From CAZEAN01 sp964510225 (lineage in GTDB: Bacteria; Planctomycetota; Planctomycetia; Isosphaerales; Isosphaeraceae): a stretch of 15,712 nt of DNA. The notes beneath the pieces were generated by a model. That model ran no database searches and was not told the DNA's origin. It saw nothing but the letters and a program-made list of their open reading frames with translations. Made by a program: the position numbers and the translations under genes. Below are positions 1 through 7,300 of this stretch, one piece after another (positions within the stretch are counted from its first letter, which is position 1; every line of letters starts with the position of its first letter). Location: positions 1 to 15,712 of the forward strand of contig CAZEAN010000133.1 in the NCBI GenBank assembly GCA_964510225.1, read 5' to 3'.

Positions 1-1412
1 ATAAGGCACGAATCGAGGCGTTAGAAGCCCGCCGTGCTGAACTCGACCGTACTCGACTGAAGCGATTGGAGCCGTTCCACGAAGCAAGACAACGCTATAT
101 CCAATATGCTTACACCCGTCAGTTTGAACTCAACCAGATTCTTGACCCTGTAATCACGATTCATCCTGACGAATTATCATTCGAAGCATTCTCCAAGGAT
201 GAAAGCGTTTATGCCCGTGTTGCTGTCTCTCATGAAGCGTTTAGCCGTGTTGATGAATACGAACCCGGAACGACCAATATCGACTTTAGCGTTCGGCTCC
301 ACCGTGAATTTGAAATGATGCGGTCGTACCGCGCTACCCGATTCGAGATTGATCCGACGGGCATGGGGATGGTCCTCGAAGGACGGGAGGAACATCTCGA
401 AAAGAAGATCGAGCTTCCTGAAACTTGGCTTCAGGGCTTTCTCCAAGTTCAGAGCTCGATGACGCTCGGCCTTACGCGGTTCCGGATCAGTCCCGTCGAC
501 CTCTTCAACCTCTGCCGTGCGATAACTGCAGAACGTGCTCGATCGTCGCCGCGTGCCCTACGGTTTGAACTGAAACCGGGAGGTCCCTTGCGTGCGGTCC
601 TGGAGCCTTGGGAGCGTGTAATTCCTTTCTCAGTCGATTCGACCTTCGATGGTCCGAAGGACGTTTCGATCAGGACTTGGGGGCGTGAGCGGCTGAAGAT
701 CCTCGGTCGCTTGCTCCCTGCCTGTCGGTCGGTTGAGATCTGTCTCGCTGGGTTTGGCTTACCGAGCTTCTATGTCCTTGACCTCGGGCCGGTCCGCGTG
801 ACCCTCGGGCTCTCGGGCTGGACGGACCATGACTGGAGTTCGGGAACGGCGAAATTTGATCTCTTGAGTCGCCGGCTTGAGGTGACGCCAGCAGACCTTG
901 AGACCGTATATCAAGCAATCCGGTCGCGTCGCTATGGTCGAACTGAGGATCTAACACAGACCACAGGACTAGGGACTGAGGCAGTACGGAGCTCATTGGG
1001 GACGCTCTGCCAACTCGGTCGGGTGATGTATGACCTCACCACCGATCTGTATCGCTTCCGTGAGCTTCTCATGGAACCGTTCGAAGCTCAGAAAGCTACC
1101 AAACACCTGAAAACGGCAATCAACTCAGATCCAGGGAGTCCCGAAGCCAAGGGGCAGTCACTCTTCAAGAACGGCCAGATTCGGGTCATCGCACGGAGAC
1201 CATACCAAGGTGGATTCAAGATTAGTGGAAGCGCCGCAGACAGCAAGCGTCGGGTGCGGCCCCTTTTGCACGTCGACGTCGAAGGGCGAATCGTCGACGG
1301 CTCATGTACATGCTCGTTTTATTCAAAACATCGGTTAACCAAAGGTCCCTGTGAGCATCTCCTCGGTTTAAGGTTGGCCCACATGGATCGACTTGCACGG
1401 GAGGATCAATGA
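1..1412 (+). CDS. Winged-helix/SWIM zinc-finger protein, probable retron accessory (5' end missing)
   Basis: The frame is open from position 3 with no stop, so the gene starts outside the window; the TTG at 66 is only the first start-like codon inside it. The visible part begins with a charged, probably coiled-coil stretch, followed by a long domain I do not recognise. About 888-1070 encodes a helical segment with the look of a winged helix-turn-helix. The C-terminus has a SWIM-type zinc finger of the form CxC-x12-CxH, with cysteines encoded at 1305, 1311 and 1350 and the histidine at 1356. SWIM fingers generally bind DNA or proteins. The stop lies 32 bases before a retron RNA and the RT follows, so the three parts are probably co-transcribed. 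From memory, winged-helix/SWIM proteins mark type XIII retrons, where this protein would be the accessory or effector part. The family is clear from the SWIM motif; the function is inferred. Confidence 0.75.
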   Translation, partial: KARIEALEARRAELDRTRLKRLEPFHEARQRYIQYAYTRQFELNQILDPVITIHPDELSFEAFSKDESVYARVAVSHEAFSRVDEYEPGTTNIDFSVRLHREFEMMRSYRATRFEIDPTGMGMVLEGREEHLEKKIELPETWLQGFLQVQSSMTLGLTRFRISPVDLFNLCRAITAERARSSPRALRFELKPGGPLRAVLEPWERVIPFSVDSTFDGPKDVSIRTWGRERLKILGRLLPACRSVEICLAGFGLPSFYVLDLGPVRVTLGLSGWTDHDWSSGTAKFDLLSRRLEVTPADLETVYQAIRSRRYGRTEDLTQTTGLGTEAVRSSLGTLCQLGRVMYDLTTDLYRFRELLMEPFEAQKATKHLKTAINSDPGSPEAKGQSLFKNGQIRVIARRPYQGGFKISGSAADSKRRVRPLLHVDVEGRIVDGSCTCSFYSKHRLTKGPCEHLLGLRLAHMDRLAREDQ

Positions 1413-1444
1413 GCCACGTTTGATCAACAGAAGATCATCGTTTG

Positions 1445-1461
1445 GAGGGAGGCAGCGGTCT
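1445..1461 (+). repeat. Retron a1 arm (inverted repeat with a2)
   Basis: Seventeen bases starting GAGGGAGGCAGCGG pair with 1652-1668. Fifteen pairs are Watson-Crick and two are wobble (G1452 with T1661, T1459 with G1654). This is the stem that closes a retron RNA and places the branch G beside the cDNA start. Confidence 0.88.
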
Positions 1462-1463
1462 GC

Positions 1464-1468
1464 TTAGC
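1464..1468 (+). other. Retron branch-site motif TTAGC
   Basis: TTAGC lies three bases after a1, the same placement as in Ec86-type retrons. G1467 is the predicted guanosine whose 2'-OH becomes linked to the 5' end of the msDNA. Confidence 0.75.
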
Positions 1469-1473
1469 CAATC

Positions 1474-1492
1474 GTGCGGCGCTCCGCCGTGC
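1474..1492 (+). other. msr hairpin
   Basis: An 8-bp stem with a CTC loop: GTGCGGCG (1474-1481) pairs with CGCCGTGC (1485-1492), including two wobble pairs. It follows the branch motif directly, as the first msr stem-loop does in characterised retrons, and is the likely RT recognition element. Confidence 0.7.
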
Positions 1493-1535
1493 AGGTCTGC
1501 GTGTTCCTGATTCGTCACGCAACCGTCCGCCATCT

Positions 1536-1614
1536 GTTGTCGGCGACCTAGTCCAGGCCTCTGCTGGGTCGTTGTCTCCGACAACCGAGGCCATGCGACT
1601 AGGTCGCCGACAAC
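1536..1614 (+). repeat. msd long hairpin
   Basis: The base is a perfect 17-bp inverted repeat (1536-1552 with 1598-1614), extended by one pair (1553/1597). Above an internal loop, GGCCTC (1556-1561) pairs with GAGGCC (1587-1592). At the tip GTTGTC (1571-1576) pairs with GACAAC (1580-1585) around a 3-base loop. A single long imperfect hairpin is the usual form of the copied DNA in retrons. Confidence 0.85.
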
Positions 1615-1651
1615 TCCAGTTGTCCGGCTGCGTCCTTGGACGTTCGTAAAG

Positions 1652-1668
1652 AGGCCGCTGTCTCCCTC
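1652..1668 (+). repeat. Retron a2 arm (inverted repeat with a1)
   Basis: Seventeen bases complementary to 1445-1461. Reverse transcription is expected to start at the template base just 5' of this arm. It ends 63 bases before the preferred start codon of the RT. Confidence 0.87.
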
Positions 1669-1731
1669 TCGACGATGGTTCAGCTTTACCCGTACAGATC
1701 CCGTTATTTGCAATACGATGGCTTGTTCATC

Positions 1732-3138
1732 ATGAGCGATGATTATTCACGTATCTACAGACTGATTACTCAGCAATGGAATGTGGGCCGGGTTTTGTAT
1801 CGAATGCGGACTTTGGGTTTTTGGCCCAAGGGACAGGGGTTGCCCCCTGATCCCCCTGAAGAAGCTCTCGAACGAAAACAGATCGACGGAGAACTGGCCG
1901 AACTCAAGAGCCGTTCTAAGTCGGTCAAGAACCCCGAACAAGTACTCGCGAAGGAACGCCAACGTCGATGGGAAGAGAGCAAGTCACGTCGGGCCACTGC
2001 AAAGTCGGAGCAGGAACAGCGTCAGAAGGCGCGCCGCGTGGCCTGGAATGCAGTTCGATCAAGCACTCTGGTCCACGCCGGTGAGGGTGTTAGTGCCGGT
2101 CTCGGAGAGGGCTCAAGTGACTCGGATGCACTCCAGCGAAGAGGTCTTCCAATTATTCATCGTGCCGAAGGGCTTGCAGATCGAATCGGGATTTCGATTG
2201 CCGAACTCAGATGGTTGACTTATCACCGTCGGGGGGCTGTCTTAGTCCATTATCATCGTTATGAAATCGCCAAGAAAACTGGCGGAGTTCGGTGCATCTC
2301 GGCACCAAAACCAAAACTCGCCAAGGCCCAGCGTTGGGTCTTTGAAGCGATCCTCAAACGAATCAAACCCACAGCCGAGGCTCATGGATTTGTTCCAGAG
2401 CGCTCGATTGTAACCAACGCCTCAAATCATCTTGGTAAGAAGATTGTAATTAACCTCGATTTGAAAGACTTTTTCCCAACGATCACCTTTCAACGCGTCA
2501 AAGGCCTCTTCCGATCGTTCGGATACGGAGGTCAAGTTGCGACCGCCCTCGCTCTGCTCTGTACCGAACCGCCTCGTGTCGCGACCACCTTCGATGAGAA
2601 GAAGATCTACGTTGCATTAGGTGACCGTGTTTTGCCCCAGGGGGCTTGCACGAGTCCGGCGATTACCAATGCGATTTGTCAGCGCCTCGATCGCCGCTTG
2701 AAGGGGCTTGCAGCAAGGCATGAGTTTGCGTACACGCGTTATGCCGATGACCTTACGTTCTCGGGGGATCGAACTCAGAGTGTCGGCCGCCTTCTTCGGA
2801 GTGTTCGGTCGATTCTTCGTGACGAGGGTTTTGTCGAACACCCAACGAAGACACGGGTGATGCGTCGGAATCGTCGCCAGGAAGTGACTGGCCTTACGGT
2901 TAACGATTTACCTTCGCTTCCGAGGACAGAGCTTCGAGCCCTCCGAGCGATCCTCTACAATGCCTCGAAGTACGGGCTTGAGAGTCAGAACCGGCATGGA
3001 GTCCCTAGCTTCGAGGCACAGATCCGAGGTCGTGTTGCCTTTGCCTCGATGGTTCGCCCTGATCGTGCTGATGAGCTTTTTGAAGCCCTCCGTTGTGCAT
3101 TGGCCGGACCGAATCCTTCAACCGACTCAAGCGATTGA
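1732..3138 (+). CDS. Retron reverse transcriptase with long N-terminal extension
   Basis: This 468-residue RNA-directed DNA polymerase makes msDNA from the adjacent RNA. Retron-specific marks are NASNH (the NAxxH motif, residues 229-233) and VTG (385-387). General RT motifs are LDLKDFFPTI (242-251), LPQGACTSP (301-309) and the catalytic YADD (337-340) within YTRYADDLTFSG. Before the RT domain is an extension of about 140 residues with GFWP (29-32) and a highly charged, probably coiled-coil stretch at about 43-103. This length and layout resemble the myxobacterial Mx162-type RTs, as I recall them. Start choice: the frame is open from a TTG at 1636, but that lies inside the RNA and before the end of a2. 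ATG 1732 is preferred, and ATG 1675 is a possible alternative. Neither has a good Shine-Dalgarno sequence, so translation may depend on RNA structure or coupling. No maturase or group II intron parts are visible. Confidence 0.93.
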   Translation: MSDDYSRIYRLITQQWNVGRVLYRMRTLGFWPKGQGLPPDPPEEALERKQIDGELAELKSRSKSVKNPEQVLAKERQRRWEESKSRRATAKSEQEQRQKARRVAWNAVRSSTLVHAGEGVSAGLGEGSSDSDALQRRGLPIIHRAEGLADRIGISIAELRWLTYHRRGAVLVHYHRYEIAKKTGGVRCISAPKPKLAKAQRWVFEAILKRIKPTAEAHGFVPERSIVTNASNHLGKKIVINLDLKDFFPTITFQRVKGLFRSFGYGGQVATALALLCTEPPRVATTFDEKKIYVALGDRVLPQGACTSPAITNAICQRLDRRLKGLAARHEFAYTRYADDLTFSGDRTQSVGRLLRSVRSILRDEGFVEHPTKTRVMRRNRRQEVTGLTVNDLPSLPRTELRALRAILYNASKYGLESQNRHGVPSFEAQIRGRVAFASMVRPDRADELFEALRCALAGPNPSTDSSD

Positions 3139-3272
3139 TTCGACTGTAGGATTTAGACAGACAGAGTCCATCGATCCAACACAACCACAATCCTGAGACT
3201 CAATCATGACGATTCTGCCCGCCGAATTAAGGGATTGTGTGACCCAGTGGCGAGATTCTCAGGGAACTCGGT

Positions 3273-3740
3273 ATGAACTTGCGATCAATTCTTCTCGCCT
3301 TGGCGATTGTGCTTTATGGGATGATGCTGCTCAATCTCACACTCTTTCAGTTTCTGCAGCCAAACCCAACGATCAATTTCGTTCCCTTTGCAACGATCGT
3401 CGAGTGCTGCCAAAGCGGACTTCGTTCGATTCTCTTCAATATCGTAGGCAATGTGGTGGCCTTCCTACCGGTCGGATTTTTTGTAGCGTTAATTGCACGT
3501 GAGCGGAACAACCTCTTGATCGCACTACTCACTGGCTTGTTTGTCAGTGGAGGGATCGAGTTTCTCCAATATTGCTCCGGTCGGAGGACGCCCGACATCG
3601 ACGACATTCTTCTGAATGTCGTCGGTTCGTGCGTCGGCTATCTTGCAACACGACCCTTACTTTTGTTCCTACAACCGAACTCCATACGGACGCTCCCAAA
3701 ACCTAACGTATCGGTTCCACCAGTTTCTGACCTCGGATAA
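3273..3740 (+). CDS. VanZ-family membrane protein
   Basis: A 155-residue integral membrane protein with about four hydrophobic segments (roughly 5-27, 48-70, 80-97 and 110-132). The conserved VanZ pattern is visible: NFVPF near residue 35, then NIVGNVVAFLPVGF, then IEFLQ, then R-x-PDIDDILLNVVG. VanZ was named for teicoplanin resistance, but most members have no known role. The ATG at 3273 has AGGGA at 3261-3265 as ribosome binding site. It lies 135 bases after the RT on the same strand, but VanZ proteins are not known retron partners, so I read it as an independent gene. It converges on the YqeY gene with a 27-base gap. The C-terminal ~20 residues are Pro/Ser-rich and probably cytoplasmic. 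Confidence 0.85.
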   Translation: MNLRSILLALAIVLYGMMLLNLTLFQFLQPNPTINFVPFATIVECCQSGLRSILFNIVGNVVAFLPVGFFVALIARERNNLLIALLTGLFVSGGIEFLQYCSGRRTPDIDDILLNVVGSCVGYLATRPLLLFLQPNSIRTLPKPNVSVPPVSDLG

Positions 3741-3767
3741 GATCAGGAACTGTAAACCTATGACTGA

Positions 3768-4166
3768 TTAAGTGCGTAAGGATGCAATGACTGCTTTGAC
3801 ATCATCTGCCTCAACAGGTTTACCCGCGAGCTGTTTCATTGCGATCCCCATCGCTTGACCATCCTTGGGAGCTTCTTTAATTTGGTCGGCGATTGGTGCA
3901 AGTTCTTCCTTGATTTGCTCTTGAGTTAAGGATGCGGGAACCCATTCCTGGATCAAGGCAAGTTCTTCTGGGCTAAACGATGTGTCGCCTGAGCCTGCCT
4001 CCTTCAAGACACCACGCATTTTCTTAATCGCCTGTTCATCGGAAGCTTCCTCCCCGGTCCCCAATGTCAGCTGGGCGATCCAATACCGGAGAAAGTTGGT
4101 CCGGACGGTGTCGCGTGCTTTCATTGAATCCTTGAGCTGCGCACGCATGCGCGTGACGATCGTCAT
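3768..4166 (-). CDS. GatB/YqeY domain-containing protein
   Basis: A 132-residue protein of the YqeY family, somewhat shorter than the usual ~150. Recognisable parts are the N-terminal LKDSMKARD-x-V-R-x-N-x-LR stretch, the central S-x-EELALIQEWVPASLTQEQIKEEL segment, and the C-terminal G-x-AMKQLAGK-x-V-x-A-x-D-x-K-x-V pattern. The domain resembles the tail of GatB, the tRNA-dependent amidotransferase subunit that contacts tRNA; the role of stand-alone YqeY is not established. The frame is open upstream to 4496, but the ATG at 4166 is chosen. It begins the family-typical sequence and has a strong GGAGGGGG ribosome binding site a few bases upstream. The gene is divergent from the PVC-type cytochrome gene, with 186 bases between them that must hold both promoters. 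Confidence 0.88.
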   Translation of the reverse strand: MTIVTRMRAQLKDSMKARDTVRTNFLRYWIAQLTLGTGEEASDEQAIKKMRGVLKEAGSGDTSFSPEELALIQEWVPASLTQEQIKEELAPIADQIKEAPKDGQAMGIAMKQLAGKPVEADDVKAVIASLRT

Positions 4167-4352
4167 CGTTGCCCCCTCCGCCTCGATTGTGGAACATAAA
4201 CGGTTAATGCACAGTCTGGCAGTGATCGTGCCAACTTCGCAACTCTCAGACACGGAAGATAGGGAGAACGTTCGATCCCTGCGTTGGCATCGAGTCATGG
4301 TGCCTGCAGTCTTCACCGATGTCCTGCCATAATCAATCACCAAGCAAAACCA

Positions 4353-7300
4353 ATGAACAAAGTTGATGTCATGCGAAGCGGCCTCTGCCTGATTGCCATC
4401 GTGCTCGTCCTGGGATCCACTGACCGAGTCAGTGCCAAGCAGGTCCCGGATCCAGAAGAATGGAGATTGGTTTCCGTCCCGGATGTCTGGAAACAACCTC
4501 CGATCGTCGGATCGACAACAGGTACGGGATCAGGGCGAGTGGGGTTTGCATGGTACCGTTGCGCCGTGGTTGTCCCCGAAGGTTGGGAGACGGATCAACT
4601 TCAGCTCTCGGTCGAACCAGTCGATGACGCACGTTCGACCTTCGTAAACGGAATTCAGGTCGGGGCCACCGGGACGTTTCCACCACGTTACCGGAGCGGG
4701 CTCGGTGATCAGGGGCGGTTCGCGATCCCTCCTGGTCTCATCCGCGCGGGGGAGTCGAACCTGATTGCGATCCGGGTTTATTACAACGATGGGCGGAGCA
4801 ATTTCTCGGTCGCTGCTCCGGCGCTTTTTGATCCCGAAAACCGGGTCGGCATCAAGTTGGAGGGAAGTTGGCAATATCGCCCCGGTGATGATCTTGATTG
4901 GGCGATCGCTCGTGAACAACCCATCGATTCCGAGGTTGTCTATGATCAGGTTGAAGAGATTGGTCAGATCGATCACTTCTTGCAAGCGAGACGTGGTGAC
5001 TCGGCGCCGTTGAGTCCAGATGCCGCACTGGAACGATTCGAGGTCGCTGACGATCTCGCCATTGATCTTGTTCTCGCCGAACCAATCATCGCGCAGCCGC
5101 TTCAGATCAGCTTCGATACCAAAGGACGGTTATGGCTGGTCGAGTACCGACAGTACCCGGACCCTGCCGGCATCAATCCGGTGAGTCGTGACAAGTATCT
5201 GAGGACCGTCTACGACGGGATCCCTGCGCCGCCTCCCGAGGGGCCCAATGGAGATGATCGGATCTCCATCCATCAAGACACCGACGGAGACGGCTCCTTC
5301 GATCGCCATTCGATCTTTCTCGACGACCTCAATCTAGCAACATCAATTGCGGTGGATCGTGACGGTGTCTGGGTTCTCAACCCGCCGTACCTCTTGTTCT
5401 ATCCGGACCGTGATCAGGACGATCGCCCCGATGGAGATCCTGAGGTTCACTTGGAGGGTTTTGGTCTCGAAGACAGCCACTCCATTTGCAACAGCCTCTG
5501 TTGGGGACCCGATGGCTGGCTTTATGGTGCCCAAGGCAGCACGGTGACGGGCCGAGTTCGTCGTCCTGGTGATCCGGAGGAGTCTATTGTCCATTCTATG
5601 GGACAGCTTATCTGGCGGTACCACCCAACGACGCACTGTTACGAGATCTTCGCCGAAGGGGGGGGCAATACCTTTGGTGTCGAGATCGATGCCAAAGGGA
5701 GACTCTATTCAGGTCATAACGGTGGTGATACTCGTGGATTTCATTATGTCCAAGGAGGTTACTATCAAAAAGGGTTCACGAAGCACGGAGCGCTTTCGAA
5801 TCCTTATGCCTTTGGTTACTTTCCGTCGATGACCCATCATTCCGTTCCGAGGTTTACGCACTCATTGGTGATCAATGATGCTGCGGCGTTGCCGGCAAGG
5901 TATCAGGGCGACTTGTTTGGAGTCGAGCCGCTCCAAGGCCAGGTCGTCTGGAGCACAATCGAATCGGAAGGGTCGACTATGCAGACACGAGATCTCGGGA
6001 GACCGGTCGTCACGGATGATCCCTGGTTCCGACCGGTCCACATGACATTAGGCCCAGACGGAGCGCTCTATCTCGCCGATTTCTATGAGCAGCGGATTGA
6101 TCACAGTAGTCATTACGCAGGGAGGATTGATAAGAGCAACGGCCGAGTCTACCGAATTCGAAACCGATCGGGACTCCAACCAATCAAGAGCACCGCAGAT
6201 CTATCGATTGATTCACTTTTAAATAAACTTCATAATTCGAATCGAGAAGTGCGTCGCTCTGCGCTTCGAAGCCTTGGGTCACTCGGTGCTGAGTTGCAGA
6301 AGTCTGAAGCGAGTGCGCAGGTCTATAAGTTCCTCAGTCAAAGGCAGGTCGGCCAAGCGTCCTTGGATTATCTCTTCGCCGCGAATCGACTTGGCGTCTT
6401 TGAGAATGACCAAGCGGTTATCGACTTGCTAGATCATCCCGATCCTTACGTTCGGTCGTGGTCGATTCGACTCGCGGCTGACGACCGTGAAGTCTCACCT
6501 CAAGTGAGTGCCCGATTGCGATCACTGGCGCTCGATGAAGCCGAAGTGAGCGTCCGCAGTCAACTCGCCAGTTCCGCACGTCGGTTGAACCCCGAGGACG
6601 GCCTCCCGATTCTCCGAGGACTGCTAACCCGCCAAGAAGACCTTCAGGATCCGCACCTCCCGCTCTTGGTTTGGTGGGGCTTAGAGTCGTTTATCGATTT
6701 TGCGCCTGATGAAGTCTTGGCGTTGTTCGAGAATCCTTCGTTCCAAGAAGAGCCACTCGTTGCCGAAGTGATCGCGAGTCGGCTGATGAAGCGGTTCGCC
6801 AAGGCGGGTTCAAGGACGGATCTGGCCCGTTCTGCGTCGTTGATCGAATCAGCGGGTTCCGATGCTTACAAAGCGCGGCTGGTTGCAGCGTTTGAAGAAG
6901 CAACGATCGGTCGCTTTCCGAACGCGATCCCTGAGCGGTTGGCAGCGGCGATTCTCGAAGCTGGTGGTGGTTCGTTGTCGTTCCGAGTCCGCACCGACGT
7001 TCCTGGTGCCCTGGAAGAAGCAAGGCGGTTGGTCGCGGATCCAGCGATCGACTCCGAGCGTCGGCTCGAACTCATCGAAACCCTCGCTGAAGTTAACGAC
7101 TCGGGCGCGGTTCCGGCGTTGCTGGGAGTCGCTTCGACTGGCGGCTCTCCGAGACTCCGAGCATCTGCGTTTCTTGCCCTCCGAGTATTCCCAAGACCGG
7201 AGATCACGGAGGAAACAATCCGACTCCATAACGGATTGCCCGACGAGGTCCGGGATGCTGCACAAGAACTCCTTGTCTCACGTCCAGATCGTGCCGATGC

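Larger units (their letters stand above)
1445..1668 (+). ncRNA. Retron non-coding RNA (msr-msd)
   Basis: This RNA locus sits between the SWIM gene and the retron RT. Its ends pair: 1445-1461 (a1) is complementary to 1652-1668 (a2) over 17 bp with two G-U wobbles. Three bases after a1 is TTAGC (1464-1468), the motif seen in Ec86-type retrons, with G1467 the expected branching guanosine. Next comes an msr hairpin at 1474-1492 and a weaker stem, GCGTG 1499-1503 with CACGC 1516-1520. The msd part is a long hairpin at 1536-1614. By the known mechanism the RT primes from the 2'-OH of the branch G and copies msd starting next to a2. The copied DNA should be roughly 110-130 nt; this length is inferred. 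The exact 5' and 3' ends of the transcript are not visible. Only 32 bases separate it from the upstream stop, so it is likely transcribed with that gene. Confidence 0.88.

Noticed and set aside
1435..1713. A 92-codon minus-strand frame across the retron RNA.
   Set aside because: Its openness is explained by the inverted repeats and composition of the RNA gene; the product resembles nothing known.
1636..1731. Upstream extension of the RT frame to TTG 1636.
   Set aside because: It overlaps the a2 arm of the retron RNA and has no ribosome binding site; ATG 1732 is the more plausible start.
1732..3138. Group II intron maturase as identity of the RT.
   Set aside because: It has retron NAxxH and VTG motifs, lacks maturase/HNH domains, and no intron domain V-like structure was seen around it.
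3206..3502. Plus-strand frame overlapping the start of the VanZ gene.
   Set aside because: It is a shadow of VanZ in another frame, with no family resemblance.
3716..3770. Possible hairpin terminator between VanZ and YqeY.
   Set aside because: Only a short imperfect stem (CTGA...TCAG) without a T-run; not supportable.
4284..4352. Upstream start for the PVC-type protein.
   Set aside because: It would place about 23 non-hydrophobic residues before the signal peptide.
4167..4496. N-terminal extension of the YqeY protein.
   Set aside because: Family similarity begins at ATG 4166, which has a strong GGAGG; the extension would overlap the start of the divergent gene.
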